Position numbers and translations under genes: made by a program. Of a DNA stretch of 64,000 bases, positions 7,940 through 17,212 are shown piece by piece. The notes under the pieces are model-generated. The model saw only the letters and a program-made list of their open reading frames with translations. It was not told where the DNA came from and made no database searches. Each line of letters starts with the position of its first letter. The first letter of the stretch is position 1. Source of the DNA: Paractinoplanes ovalisporus (lineage in GTDB: Bacteria; Actinomycetota; Actinomycetes; Mycobacteriales; Micromonosporaceae); contig NZ_JAENHP010000002.1 in assembly GCF_016834655.1 (NCBI RefSeq), forward strand, positions 1 through 64,000, written 5' to 3'.

Positions 7940-9199
7940 GTGCAACGCATCCTCTCCTCCCAGCTCACGGCCCATGTCCGCGAGACCGTGACGATCGCCG
8001 GCTGGATTCACCGCCGCCGCCTGCTCAAGGCGGTGGCCTTCCTGATCGTCCGGGACGCTGAGGGGCTCAGTCAGGTCGTCGTCACCGAACCGGCGGCCCG
8101 GACCCAGCTCGAGGAGCTCACCGAGGAGACCGTCGTCGAGGTGGTCGCCACGGTCACCCCGAACGAGCAGGCGCCCGGCGGCGTCGAGCTCACCGAGCCC
8201 AAGATCCGCGTCCTCTCCGGCGTGGCCGCGCCGCTGCCGTTCGAGCTGCACCGCCCCGCGATCGGGGCCGCGCTGCCGACGCAGCTCGACCACGCGGCGC
8301 TCGCCCTGCGGCACCCCACGCGCCGGTCGGCCCTGCGGATCGCGGCAGCCGCGACGGCCGGCTTCCGGGCCGCGCTCACCGAGCAGCGCTTCGTCGAGAT
8401 CCAGACGCCGAAGATCGTGGCGTCGGCCACCGAGTCCGGTGCGAACGTGTTCGAACTGGACTACTTCGGCCGTCCCGGCTATCTCGCCCAGTCGCCGCAG
8501 TTCTACAAGCAGCTCATGGTCGGCGTCTTCGAGCGGGTCTTCGAGGTCGGTCCGGTCTTCCGGGCCGAACCCAGCGACACCGTGCGGCACCTGGCGCAGT
8601 ACACGTCGCTCGACGCCGAGATGGGCTTCATCGCCGACCACCGCGACGTGATGGCGATGCTGACGCGGACGCTCTCCGGGATGATGGCCGCGGCGGCGCC
8701 CTTCGCGGAGGTGCCGCCGGTGCCGTCGGAGATCCCCGCCGTGCACTTCACCGAGGCGTTGCGCATCGCCGGAGCACCCGCCGACGAGCCCGACCTGGCC
8801 CCCGCGCACGAGCGGGCGCTGGGCGAATGGGCGCTGCGCGAGCACGGTTCGGAATTCGTCTACGTGACCGGTTATCCGATGCGGAAGCGGCCGTTCTACA
8901 CACACCCCGACCCGGCCCGACCGGCGTACTCGAACGGTTTCGACCTGCTTTTCCGAGGCCTCGAGATCGTGACCGGTGGCCAGCGCCTGCACCGATGGAC
9001 CGACTATGTGGAGGCGCTGACCCGAGCCGGCGAGCCCCTGGAGCCGTACGCGGGATATCTGGACGGCTTCCGCTACGGCATGCCCCCGCACGGCGGCTGG
9101 GCGATCGGCCTGGAACGCTTCGTGGCCCGCCTGACCGGGACCGCGAACGTGCGCGAGGTGACCGCCTTCCCGCGCGACCTCAACCGCATAACCCCATAG
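7940..9199 (+). CDS. aspS2: Archaeal-type aspartate--tRNA(Asp/Asn) ligase
   Basis: Class II aminoacyl-tRNA synthetase of 419 residues, charging tRNA with aspartate. An N-terminal OB-fold anticodon domain ([19 protein letters not shown], residues 21-39) precedes the catalytic core. Motif 2 is [15 protein letters not shown] with a following SLDAEMGF (about 204-230), and motif 3 is GWAIGLERF near residue 390. The length and the lack of the bacterial GAD insertion place it in the archaeal/eukaryotic AspRS group, not the roughly 590-residue bacterial AspS. The GTG at 7940 follows a strong AAGGAGGT (7924-7931), the element sequestered by the T-box. Whether it also charges tRNA-Asn cannot be decided here; no gatCAB genes are in the window. 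Confidence 0.92.
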   Translation: MQRILSSQLTAHVRETVTIAGWIHRRRLLKAVAFLIVRDAEGLSQVVVTEPAARTQLEELTEETVVEVVATVTPNEQAPGGVELTEPKIRVLSGVAAPLPFELHRPAIGAALPTQLDHAALALRHPTRRSALRIAAAATAGFRAALTEQRFVEIQTPKIVASATESGANVFELDYFGRPGYLAQSPQFYKQLMVGVFERVFEVGPVFRAEPSDTVRHLAQYTSLDAEMGFIADHRDVMAMLTRTLSGMMAAAAPFAEVPPVPSEIPAVHFTEALRIAGAPADEPDLAPAHERALGEWALREHGSEFVYVTGYPMRKRPFYTHPDPARPAYSNGFDLLFRGLEIVTGGQRLHRWTDYVEALTRAGEPLEPYAGYLDGFRYGMPPHGGWAIGLERFVARLTGTANVREVTAFPRDLNRITP

Positions 9200-9220
9200 A
9201 TCAGTTTCCTTCCGTACGGC

Positions 9221-9253
9221 GGTGGGGCCCCTCGGGTGTCGAGGGGCCCCACC
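9221..9253. terminator. Bidirectional terminator hairpin
   Basis: Perfect 13-bp arms GGTGGGGCCCCTC (9221-9233) and GAGGGGCCCCACC (9241-9253) with a 7-base loop. They lie between the convergent synthetase gene and the VWA-fusion gene. There is no long T-run on either side. Confidence 0.85.
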
Positions 9254-9262
9254 GTCCAGGCC

Positions 9263-11863
9263 TTACGGTCCGACCGCAACCGGGATCGGGTCTCCCGAGA
9301 CCGATGGTCCGCCGGTGAGCCGGGTGAGGTCGGCCGCCGCCCACGCGCCGCCGGACAACCTGAGCTCCCGGACGTGATCGTCCCGGTCCCGGTAGACAAC
9401 ACGTTGCGTGTCGGTCAGGAACGTCGTCAGGTATCCGGCTGGGCGTCCGTCGGCACGGCTGTCCCCGGACAGGGGTGCCAGTCGTTGCGAGGTCCACGCG
9501 CCGGTCGGCTGCTGCACGAACTGCCAGACCTGGCCTCCGGAGTCGCGGAACTGGACGGTCGCCAACGGCGTCGCGATACCCCACGGGTCGTCGGAGACCG
9601 ATGCCGTCGCGCCGGCGAGCCGGTTCAGGTCGGCGAACTTCCACCCGCCCGCCCCGGCCGGGGAGAAGAGCTCGTGGATGTGGTTGTCGTCGCCGCGGTA
9701 GATCACCCGGGCCCCCGACGAGGACAGGTAACCCTTCGGCGTGCCACGCACGTCCGAGCCCCGGCCGGCGAGCGCGTTCAGGTCGGCGTGCACCCATCCG
9801 GACGTGCCGAGGAACATTTCGTGGACGCGATTGTCGGTGCCCCGGTAGACGACACGGGGTGCCGGCGACGCGTAGCCGTACGGGTCGCTGCGGACCTGAG
9901 CGTTCCGGTTACCCGCCACGTTGGACAAAGCGGTCAGGTCGGACCGGGCCCATCGGGTGCCGTCAAAAGACAGCTCGTGGAGACGGTCGTCCCCGGTCCG
10001 GTAGACCACCCGCGGCGCCGGCGCCAGGAAGACCTGCGGTGAACCGACCGCCTTCTGCCCCGATGGAAGCCGTCCGGTCGGCGGGACACCGGCGGCCGTG
10101 GACAGATTTTCGTCCCGCCACACGCCGCGTGCGTCGTTGACCAGCTGGTGGATCCGGCCGTCCTCGGCCCGATAGACGACGCCCACCGTGGTGCCCTGCT
10201 TGTAGCTGGAGACCTGCCCGGCGGCGGGAACGGCGCCGTAGGTCACGCGGGTGACGTCGGTCCACGCCCAGGCGCGGTCCGGGCCGAGCGCGTACTCGAG
10301 CACGTGCCCGTCCGACACCACATGGACCCGCGCGGAGGGATTCGTCGAAGCTGTCTGCAGAGTGACCGAGAGGGGCAGGTGGTCGGAGACCTCCCAGTAC
10401 TTCTTCGTGCTCCCGGCGCGTTTCGGAATCTGGGCGTCCTCGTCCGGGACGTTCGCCGCCACGACCTCGTATCCGCTGTTCTTCCCGACGAAGGCGTAGT
10501 CGATCCGCGCGGTCGGAATGATCCGGCCCACGTTGGCTTTGGCGTTCTTCCGCACCGGGTTGGTGAGGCCGCATTCGGGTGGTCCGGGTTTGGTCAACGT
10601 CCCGATCGCGAAGAAGCACGAAGCCTGCTCGGCCGCTTTCGGGTGCAGGGCGGCCCACGCGTCGGTCAGGACCGACGAGAATGCCTGGCCGGCCGGTTCC
10701 CACGCGAACGAGTTGAGGTCGCCGACCAGCACCGGGCGGAAAGTGCCGCGTTCCGCCGTCCGATCCTGCTCGATGCGGGCCAGCGCGGCCTGAGCCTGGG
10801 CGCCCATCTGGCCGGCCTTGTTGGTCAGATGCGTGTTGTAGAAGTACATCTTCTGCCCGCGCACAGTCAGCGTCGCGCGCATCAGGAAGCGGTCGTGATC
10901 GCCCGTCCCGGCCGGGAGGAGTTTCCAGCTGGTGCTGCCGGTCAACGGATAACGGCTCAAGATCGCCGTGCCCTCACCGGTCCAGAAGCTCACCTGTTTC
11001 CAGAAGCAGTACGGCAGGGCGCAGGAATCGGCCCAGCCGAGCTTCCGCGCGACCTGGCCGGCCTCGTACCGATTGATCTCCTGCAGTCCGACGACGTCGG
11101 CGTTCTCGGCGGCGATGGCGTCGGCGTAGTCGGTCGGGCCGCCGGGCTCGTGCCGATCCGGGGAATCGTTGTTGCCGCGCACGTTGTAGGACATCACCGT
11201 GAAGCGGGCCTGCTCACCACCCCCGCCGAGGGCGGCGTCGATGGCCTTCTTGATGCCCTCGGTGTCGGAGGCCGGAAAATACGATCCGCCGGTTGCCGTG
11301 GCGATGCAGGACAGTTCGGTCTCGGCCTGGCCGTCCGTCTGGAAGCCGACGGTGAAGGCGGTGAAGGCGATGCCCTGCTGCTCCTTCAGTTCACGCGCGA
11401 CCGGGCACGGATCGCCACAGCTGCTCTGCCCGTCGGAAACCAGAATGAGGACCTTCTCCTTGGCGCCGGCCGGAAAGTTCGCGGCCGCCGACCGGAGTGC
11501 GTCCGGTGTCGGCGTCCCACCACTGGCCTCCAGGGCGCCCACGGCCGTGTGCAGGGACTCCCGATTGCCCACACCGGGCGGAACCAGCAGCTCCCCGCCG
11601 TCACCGCAGGCGCCGCCGTAGCGCTGCACGCCGGCCACATCGCTCGCCGGAAGGGCGTCGATGCCGGCGTTCAACGCGGACTTGGCCTCGTTCAGCCGCG
11701 TGCCCGCCATGGACCCCGACGTATCGACCACAAACATCACCGCCCGCCCGTCGGCGGCCGACGCCACCGGCGCCGTCAGCGTGACGAACGCTCCCGCGGT
11801 CACAAGAAGCGCGACACCGCAGACTGTGAACCGGAACGATCTCCACCGATGCGCTGAACCCAT
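9263..11863 (-). CDS. Exported VWA / endonuclease-exonuclease-phosphatase / lectin-like propeller fusion
   Basis: Secreted protein of 866 residues. The ATG at 11863 follows AGGAGGT with ideal spacing, and a signal peptide ends near ASA36. A von Willebrand A domain (about 40-215) carries the metal site DTSGS (47-51) and a LVSDG strand. An EEP-family domain starts near residue 221 (FTVMSYNVRGNN) and shows GLQEIN, VGDLNSF and, at its end, SDHLPLSVTL, the metal/phosphate residues of DNase I-like phosphodiesterases. From about 515 onward there are repeats of roughly 45 residues (VVYRGTDNRVHEM-type, W-x-x-x-DL) resembling fucose-lectin or tectonin propellers. A candidate promoter lies upstream (TTCCGG, 17 bases, TATAGC on the minus strand). 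Substrate and binding partner are unknown. Confidence 0.88.
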   Translation of the reverse strand: MGSAHRWRSFRFTVCGVALLVTAGAFVTLTAPVASAADGRAVMFVVDTSGSMAGTRLNEAKSALNAGIDALPASDVAGVQRYGGACGDGGELLVPPGVGNRESLHTAVGALEASGGTPTPDALRSAAANFPAGAKEKVLILVSDGQSSCGDPCPVARELKEQQGIAFTAFTVGFQTDGQAETELSCIATATGGSYFPASDTEGIKKAIDAALGGGGEQARFTVMSYNVRGNNDSPDRHEPGGPTDYADAIAAENADVVGLQEINRYEAGQVARKLGWADSCALPYCFWKQVSFWTGEGTAILSRYPLTGSTSWKLLPAGTGDHDRFLMRATLTVRGQKMYFYNTHLTNKAGQMGAQAQAALARIEQDRTAERGTFRPVLVGDLNSFAWEPAGQAFSSVLTDAWAALHPKAAEQASCFFAIGTLTKPGPPECGLTNPVRKNAKANVGRIIPTARIDYAFVGKNSGYEVVAANVPDEDAQIPKRAGSTKKYWEVSDHLPLSVTLQTASTNPSARVHVVSDGHVLEYALGPDRAWAWTDVTRVTYGAVPAAGQVSSYKQGTTVGVVYRAEDGRIHQLVNDARGVWRDENLSTAAGVPPTGRLPSGQKAVGSPQVFLAPAPRVVYRTGDDRLHELSFDGTRWARSDLTALSNVAGNRNAQVRSDPYGYASPAPRVVYRGTDNRVHEMFLGTSGWVHADLNALAGRGSDVRGTPKGYLSSSGARVIYRGDDNHIHELFSPAGAGGWKFADLNRLAGATASVSDDPWGIATPLATVQFRDSGGQVWQFVQQPTGAWTSQRLAPLSGDSRADGRPAGYLTTFLTDTQRVVYRDRDDHVRELRLSGGAWAAADLTRLTGGPSVSGDPIPVAVGP

Positions 11864-12232
11864 CGCGTACCTCCTGGACCGGTTGAGCATGGACAGCTAT
11901 ATCGATGCCCAACGGCGCCCGGAAGCCGAGGTTGTGTCACCGGGGCCGACCGTTCCTTCAATCCACCCGAACGGTCGCGTGGCCGTGGGCGATCCGCGGG
12001 ATCGTGCACCGGCCGTAGGACCCCCTTCCGGGTCCCGAAGACGGATGAGCCGTCCGCCAAGATCGCTTCGGCCGCTGTAGTGCCATCCCCAACCCCCACC
12101 CGCCACTGGGGATAAGGAAGCAAGCTACGCCCGTGTCAAGGTGATCAAGCTGGTTGTCCACAGCTCCTGCGGCGGCCGGGGCGGAATGTGGACAACCGAT
12201 TTTGATCTCCGGCTCGGCGTAAAGTCCCGTTC
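11864..12232. other. 369-base divergent intergenic region
   Basis: Lies between the divergent VWA-fusion and PQQ-propeller genes. It holds a short inverted repeat GACCGTTC (11948-11955) / GAACGGTC (11969-11976), a pair of inverted DnaA boxes (12154-12195) and a likely -10 element TAAAGT at 12220-12225 close to the downstream GTG. Small open frames on the minus strand have no support. Confidence 0.6.
12152..12197. promoter_or_regulatory. Inverted pair of perfect DnaA boxes
   Basis: GGTTGTCCACA (12152-12162) and TGTGGACAACC (12187-12197) form a perfect 11-bp inverted repeat. Each arm contains an exact TTGTCCACA DnaA box. The second arm ends 22 bases before a TAAAGT -10-like hexamer, so occupancy could affect the downstream promoter. 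DnaA binding is inferred. Confidence 0.55.
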
Positions 12233-13387
12233 GTGGTCATCGATCTCGATGTTGGGCCCGCTCACCGTGAGCGGGTCAGAAGTGCGGGATCGGTTCGCTA
12301 CGCGGTCGTGGCGGTTGTCGCCGCGGCTCTGCTTCTGCTCGGGGGCTCGGCCGCTCTGCCCCGCGGCTCCGGGGTCGTCGAGGTGCTCAAGGCCGACGCC
12401 CGCGGACTGTCGGCCGAGCTGCTCACGACCGAGGCGCTTTACGTCGTACGGTCGGACGGGCTGGTCCAGGCGACCCCGCTCTGTGCGGGGTGCCCGTCGT
12501 GGAGTGCCCAGATCACGGCGGGGCAGCGGGTGACCTCGGCCGGGGCCGGGACGCTCGTCATCGACGCGAACGACGCGGGGGTGGCGACGTTTGTCGACGC
12601 TCGTACGGGCGCTGTGCTGTGGAGCCGGGACGGCTTTCCGGTGGTGCAGCTGGTCGGCGGGCGGGTGGCCGACTGGAACCCGGAAGACGGGGTGCTGAGC
12701 GTGCGTGACCTGCGGACCGGGCGCCTGTTCTGGAAACGGCCGGCCGCGGGGTTCACGGGCGACGACCGGCGGATCGTGCTGCTCGAGGGGACGCGGGCCG
12801 CTGTCTACGCCGCCGAGGACGGGCGAGAGCTCACCGGGTTCAGTGATCTCGGCGTACCGGAGGAACTGAACTTCTCTGCCCCGGGCGCGGGAGCGTTGAT
12901 CGTGGGGGAGAGGCTGATCGTCTTCGGCGGGAACCGCATCGCGTCCTACCGGCTCGACGGGCTCTCGCGGGAATGGATCAAAAAGGTCGTTTCCCCGTAC
13001 GCGGTCGCGAGTTGCGGCGATGCGCTGCTGTGCGCGATCGGGTACGAGGGGGCGACCGTGCTCGATCTCGTCACGGGTGTCGAGCGGTGGAACGGCGAGC
13101 AGTGGCGCCTGGTCACCGAGAGCGGCGTGCTGACCGACGTGAACGGGCGTTCCGCTCGGGTCGACCTCGCCACCGGCCGGGTCGAGGCCGACTTCGGGCG
13201 GGGGCGGCCGGTCAGCGACCTGGTCTTCTATCCCGAAGGCGACCGGACGACGCTGGTCGGGCCGGAGGACGGCCGCGTCCGGGCGGTCATCCCGCGGGTC
13301 ACGCCCGACGCCTGCTCGACCGCCGGTGACCTGCTGGCCTGCCGGCGCTACGACCTGACCGTCACGGTGTGGCGCACAACGGGCTAG
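12233..13387 (+). CDS. Membrane-anchored PQQ-type beta-propeller protein
   Basis: Protein of 384 residues with one N-terminal membrane segment (about 24-42, YAVVAVVAAALLLLGGSAAL) after a basic stretch. The extracytoplasmic repeats carry the pattern of PQQ/WD-like propellers (DARTGAVLWSRDG, DLRTGRLFWKRP, DLVTGVERWNGE). Four Cys include a CAGC pair near residue 84. Such proteins usually act as scaffolds or sensors; the ligand is unknown and no catalytic residues are apparent. TAAAGT lies 7 bases before the GTG and there is no ribosome site, so the message is probably leaderless. Paired DnaA boxes lie just upstream. Confidence 0.82.
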   Translation: MVIDLDVGPAHRERVRSAGSVRYAVVAVVAAALLLLGGSAALPRGSGVVEVLKADARGLSAELLTTEALYVVRSDGLVQATPLCAGCPSWSAQITAGQRVTSAGAGTLVIDANDAGVATFVDARTGAVLWSRDGFPVVQLVGGRVADWNPEDGVLSVRDLRTGRLFWKRPAAGFTGDDRRIVLLEGTRAAVYAAEDGRELTGFSDLGVPEELNFSAPGAGALIVGERLIVFGGNRIASYRLDGLSREWIKKVVSPYAVASCGDALLCAIGYEGATVLDLVTGVERWNGEQWRLVTESGVLTDVNGRSARVDLATGRVEADFGRGRPVSDLVFYPEGDRTTLVGPEDGRVRAVIPRVTPDACSTAGDLLACRRYDLTVTVWRTTG

Positions 13388-13404
13388 GCGGTCCCGGCAG
13401 CGGC

Positions 13405-13500
13405 GTGCCGCCCGGCAACGGGCCAGGAGCGAGGGGCGTAGTGCCGCGCGGGGCCAGGAGCGTGGGGCGTAGTGCCCGCGCGGGGCCGAGAGCGCGGCGA
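13405..13500. repeat. Degenerate direct repeats of about 33 bp
   Basis: Three copies of GGGCCAGGAGCGNGGGGCGT or close variants lie after the PQQ-propeller gene. The first resembles the gene's own 3' end (ACGGGCTAGGCG versus ACGGGCCAGGAGCG), suggesting duplication of the gene end. Confidence 0.6.
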
Positions 13501-13514
13501 CGGCGGCCGGCGGG

Positions 13515-13679
13515 CTAGGAGAGGACCGCGATGGTCATGCCGATCACGATCGCGAACGGGATGATCGTGGTGCAGATGAGGATCACCCAGGCGATGGGGT
13601 GGCCGAAGTTCAGCGACACCCCACCGCCACGTTTGGGGACGAAGACGCGCTTGTCGTTCGGGTCCCGGTAGAGAGCCAT
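13515..13679 (-). CDS. DUF5808-like small membrane protein
   Basis: Protein of 54 residues: a basic start, [20 protein letters not shown], then one hydrophobic segment (GHPIAWVILICTTIIPFAIV) to near the C-terminus. The N-terminal YRDP-N-D-KR-FVPKR pattern matches the DUF5808 family; function unknown. Its ATG overlaps the lipB stop (TGATG), so translation is probably coupled to lipB. Confidence 0.8.
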   Translation of the reverse strand: MALYRDPNDKRVFVPKRGGGVSLNFGHPIAWVILICTTIIPFAIVIGMTIAVLS

Positions 13680-14314
13680 CAGAGCAGGGTAGTGAGGTGC
13701 TTCTCGACGACCGGCAGCACCTCGGCCACCGTCACGTCGCGGCCCAGCTCGGCCGAGAGCGACGTCACGCCGGCGTCGCGGATACCGCACGGGGTGAAGC
13801 GGTCGAAGTTCGCCAGGTCGCAGTCGGCGTTGATGGCGAAACCGTGCTGCGTCACGCCGCGGGCGACCCGGATGCCGATCGCGGCGATCTTGCGGTCGGG
13901 GCCGCGGTCGTCGGCCAGGACCCACGCGCCGCTGCGGCCCTTGATGTCGGAGCGGGCGGCGGTGACACCGAACTCGGCGCACACGTCGATCAACATCTGT
14001 TCCGTACGGCGGACGTAGGCGACCACGTCGATCGGGTCCGGCAGCTTGAGGATCGGGTAGCCGACCAGTTGGCCGGGGCCGTGCCAGGTGATCTTGCCGC
14101 CGCGGTCGACGTCGACGACGGGGGTGCCGTCGATCGGCAGGTCGGCCGGTTCGGTGCGCTTGCCCGCCGTGAGCACGCTGGGGTGCTCGAGCAGCAGGAC
14201 CGTGTCGGGCTGGGTGCCGTCCACCACGGCGTCGTGCAGGCGCCGCTGCTCGTCCCAGGCCTCGCGATAGTCGACCAGGCCGGGCCGCAGGACAGTGAGC
14301 GTGGAAGTTGTCAC
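13679..14314 (-). CDS. lipB: Octanoyltransferase (lipoate biosynthesis)
   Basis: Transfers octanoyl groups from acyl carrier protein to lipoyl domains, providing the substrate for LipA. The 211-residue protein shows [17 protein letters not shown] (71-87), the catalytic Lys142 ([11 protein letters not shown]) and the acyl-thioester Cys176 (RFTPCGI), plus THGFA-like TQHGFAIN. The GTG at 14314 gives the family N-terminus; the frame is open further upstream without support. The stop overlaps the start of the DUF5808 gene, and the membrane-protein gene upstream ends 10 bases away, so the three are probably one transcript. Confidence 0.96.
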   Translation of the reverse strand: MTTSTLTVLRPGLVDYREAWDEQRRLHDAVVDGTQPDTVLLLEHPSVLTAGKRTEPADLPIDGTPVVDVDRGGKITWHGPGQLVGYPILKLPDPIDVVAYVRRTEQMLIDVCAEFGVTAARSDIKGRSGAWVLADDRGPDRKIAAIGIRVARGVTQHGFAINADCDLANFDRFTPCGIRDAGVTSLSAELGRDVTVAEVLPVVEKHLTTLL

Positions 14315-14324
14315 GCGATCCACG

Positions 14325-16187
14325 TTAGTCCCCTGCCGGCCGGTCGACCGGATCCACACCGGGACGGATGCGCCACACCAGCACGTCGCCGACGCGCTCG
14401 GGCTCGCCCAGCAGGTCACGCGCGGTGACCTCGACCGCCGAGCGGAACAGCGGGCCCTCGGGACCGGTGATCTCGTCGGGCAGGAACAGCGCGTTGATGC
14501 CCCAGCGCTGGAAGTCGGCGCGGGCGGTGGCCCGGTCGGCGTTGTCCAGGTCGGCGATGTAGCCGTAGAGGGCGGCCCGCAGGAACAGCCAGTCGGTGGC
14601 GCGCGGGACGGCCCCGATGCGGCCCTTGCCCTCGACGCCGTCGATGTCGGGACCGAGGAAATAGCCGTCGGGGATGCGGAACATCTGGCCGCCCCGGGCC
14701 ATCGTGTACGCCTGCCAGCGCTGCCCGTCGGCCGCCACGTTGATCGCGAACGGCAGCGCGCTGATGACGCCGCCGTCGGGGACGTACCTCTCCCACGTGC
14801 CGTCGGCGATGAACTTCGGCTCGGGGGCGCGGTGCCGGTATTCGAGCGGGATCGGGAAGATCGGCAGGAGGGCGACGACCAGGCCCATCACGTACAGGGG
14901 CTGGGGTTTGACCTGGCCGAAGGCCTGCTCGCACGCCATCGCCAGGATCACGCCGAAGACACCGACCAGCACCAGGGCGAAACGGGCCGGGAGCGCCGCG
15001 TCGAACAGCGGCACGTGCTGGAGGAGGGCGTACAGAAGGGGAATGGGGGTTTCGCTCCCGGCCACCCGCAGCCGGGGGCCGAGCGAGATGAGCAGGAACA
15101 GCCCGCCCACCACCATCAGGGCCCGCAGGGTCGCGCGGCGGCGGTCGTCCGCGTTCCGATAGAGCATCACCAGCGACACGATGATCAGGATCATCAGCGG
15201 CAGGCCGAAGAAGCTCTGCTCCTCGGTGCGGTTGGCCGCCAGGTCGTTGTCGAGCCCGGCCCAGCTGGCCAGCGACCGGTCGGCGAACGCGAAGAACGAG
15301 AACAGGTCCTCGGAGTAGTGCCGCTGGTTGAAGCCGGTGCCCTTGAAGGTCTGCGGGCCCGCGAAGTGCATGTAGAGCGGGTAGGCGAGCAGGGCGCCGG
15401 CCACCACGGCGGTGACTCCGAGCCCGGCCAGGAACTTCGGCAGCGCCGCCCGCGCCTCGGCCCGGTTGATCGGGGCGAGCGCCCACGTGATCACGAACAC
15501 GCCACCGGCCAGCGCCGCGAAGAACAGGCCCTCGGCCGCGATCGAGAAGCCGAGCGCGAGCGTCACACCCAGCAGCAGGCCGTTGCGCAGCCAGCGGCCG
15601 GTGTCGCGCATCTTGAGCAGCCGCCACAGCACCAGCGGCGCGATCCAGCCCGAGGTCCAGTTGAGGTGGCCGTTGGCGTGTGCGATGAAGCCCGGCGCGA
15701 ACCCGCAGAACAGGCCGGCCAGCGCGGCCGCGGCCCGGTTGGCGGTGATCCAGCGGCCGAGGAACAGGTACCACGCGAAGGCGGAGCCGGCCAGGTTGAG
15801 TGTGAGGATCGTCAGGAACGTGACCTGCGGGCCGGCCAGCATCGTCAGCGGGGCGAACAGGATCGCGTACACCGTGATCGAGGTGTTGGCGGCCAGGTTC
15901 ACGCCGTCCGGCACGTTCAGCAGATCGGTGAAGAACGGGTCGCCGCCGTGCTGCAGCAGGTGCACGCCGTAGGACAGCACCCATTCGAAGAACGCCTGGT
16001 CGCCGACGTTCTCGGCGACGGCGTGCTGAAACGGGTCCTGCCACAGCCGGCTGATCACGTAATAGCCGAGCAGGAGGGCGGCCAGCGCGACGAACAGATG
16101 CGACCGCCACCGCCGGGTCGCCGCGGGGGCGTCGGGCGGGGCCGGCTCGTCGGCGGCGGACGTGGTGGTGGGAACGGCGACGGACAT
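14325..16187 (-). CDS. Polytopic membrane protein, GT-C glycosyltransferase-like
   Basis: Protein of 620 residues with about a dozen predicted transmembrane segments and an extracytoplasmic C-terminal domain. The first large loop holds [20 protein letters not shown], with the acidic residue and aromatic context typical of GT-C fold glycosyltransferases that use lipid-linked sugars. No exact family is recognised and the substrate is unknown. The ATG at 16187 was chosen because the upstream frame overlaps the neighbouring TIGR01777 gene. A TAACCT hexamer lies 8 bases before the ATG and there is no ribosome site, so the message may be leaderless. Confidence 0.75.
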   Translation of the reverse strand: MSVAVPTTTSAADEPAPPDAPAATRRWRSHLFVALAALLLGYYVISRLWQDPFQHAVAENVGDQAFFEWVLSYGVHLLQHGGDPFFTDLLNVPDGVNLAANTSITVYAILFAPLTMLAGPQVTFLTILTLNLAGSAFAWYLFLGRWITANRAAAALAGLFCGFAPGFIAHANGHLNWTSGWIAPLVLWRLLKMRDTGRWLRNGLLLGVTLALGFSIAAEGLFFAALAGGVFVITWALAPINRAEARAALPKFLAGLGVTAVVAGALLAYPLYMHFAGPQTFKGTGFNQRHYSEDLFSFFAFADRSLASWAGLDNDLAANRTEEQSFFGLPLMILIIVSLVMLYRNADDRRRATLRALMVVGGLFLLISLGPRLRVAGSETPIPLLYALLQHVPLFDAALPARFALVLVGVFGVILAMACEQAFGQVKPQPLYVMGLVVALLPIFPIPLEYRHRAPEPKFIADGTWERYVPDGGVISALPFAINVAADGQRWQAYTMARGGQMFRIPDGYFLGPDIDGVEGKGRIGAVPRATDWLFLRAALYGYIADLDNADRATARADFQRWGINALFLPDEITGPEGPLFRSAVEVTARDLLGEPERVGDVLVWRIRPGVDPVDRPAGD

Positions 16188-16218
16188 CAGGCGCAGGTTA
16201 GCAAGCCCGCACCGCTGC

Positions 16219-17139
16219 TCAGCGCGATGCCGTCGCTTCCTGCCCGACGGCGGCCCGCAGAGCGGACTCGATGGTCGGGTGCGTCCACCGGAAACCGGCC
16301 CGTTCCAGCACCGCCGGGACGACCCGGCTGCTGCGCAGGGATTCGCCGGCGAGCTCGCCCAGCGCCAGGAACAGGGCCGGGCTGGGGACCGACAGGAGCG
16401 CCGGGCGGTGGACGGCGGACGCCAGGGCCTTGGTGAACTCGGCGTTGGTGGCCGGCTCCCGCCCGACCAGGTTGACCGGGCCCGCGATGTCTTCGCGCTC
16501 GAGCACGAACTCGGCCGCACCGAGCCAGTCGGGCACGTTGGTCCACGGCATCCACTGCTTGCCGCCGCCCAGCTTGGCCCCGGCGCCCAGCTTGAACAGC
16601 AGCACCAGCCGCTCGACCAGGGTCTCGACGGCGATGCCGGTGCGCAGGAGCACGACGCGTACGCCGGCGTCCTCGGCGGGCCGGGCGGCGGCCTCCCACA
16701 CGCGGCACAGGTCGGCCAGGAACGTGTTGCCGGCCGGCGCCTCCTCGGTGACCGGGTTGTCACCGGTGTCGCCGTACCAGCCGACGGCAGAGGCCTGCAG
16801 CAGCGTGTGCGGTCGGTCGGCCTCGGGCAGCTTGCGGATCGCCCGGGCGAGCGTGCCGGTGGTGTCGACCCGGCTCGAGCGCAGTTCGCTCTTGTAGCGG
16901 GCCGTCCAGCGCTTGGCGCCGACGTTCGCGCCGGACAGGTTGATCACCACGTCGGCCGCGGCCACCACGTGCGGGTCGATCTGCCCCTGGGAGGGCTGCC
17001 AGGTGGCCTCGTCGGGCTTCTCGGCGGGCCGGCGCACCAGCCGGGTCACCTCGTGGCCGCTCTCGCGCAGCCGCTCGACGAACGGCGTGCCGAGGAAGCC
17101 GGAACCGCCGGAGATCAGGATCCGCATGGTTCTCATCAT
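16219..17139 (-). CDS. TIGR01777 family NAD(P)-binding epimerase-like protein
   Basis: Extended short-chain dehydrogenase/reductase fold of 306 residues. The nucleotide-binding motif is GGSGFLG near the N-terminus, followed by VINLSGANV and the family signature QASAVGWYGDTGD, where the Tyr takes the catalytic YxxxK region's place. The C-terminal DUF1731-like region reads RSSRVVPAVLERAGF. These proteins are widespread and often called cell-division inhibitor SulA-like, but the activity is undefined. ATGs at 17139, 17136 and 17127 are all possible; the first is listed. Confidence 0.9.
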   Translation of the reverse strand: MMRTMRILISGGSGFLGTPFVERLRESGHEVTRLVRRPAEKPDEATWQPSQGQIDPHVVAAADVVINLSGANVGAKRWTARYKSELRSSRVDTTGTLARAIRKLPEADRPHTLLQASAVGWYGDTGDNPVTEEAPAGNTFLADLCRVWEAAARPAEDAGVRVVLLRTGIAVETLVERLVLLFKLGAGAKLGGGKQWMPWTNVPDWLGAAEFVLEREDIAGPVNLVGREPATNAEFTKALASAVHRPALLSVPSPALFLALGELAGESLRSSRVVPAVLERAGFRWTHPTIESALRAAVGQEATASR

Positions 17140-17167
17140 GCCCTGAAATGAACCCGTTCAAAACGAA

Positions 17168-17198
17168 GGGAGCGCCCGGGATGATCCCGGACGCTCCC
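17168..17198 (-). terminator. Rho-independent terminator of sucB
   Basis: Arms 17168-17180 and 17186-17198 pair over 12 of 13 positions (GGGAGCG / CGCTCCC outer part) around GATGA-type loop bases. On the minus strand the hairpin is followed by TTCGTTTT, fitting termination of the lpdA-sucB transcript. Confidence 0.85.
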
Positions 17199-17212
17199 TG
17201 TCGTCGGTGTCG

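Noticed and set aside
14295..16436. 713-codon plus-strand open frame
   Set aside because: It is antisense to lipB and the membrane protein; low-complexity Gln/Arg/Gly composition typical of shadow frames.
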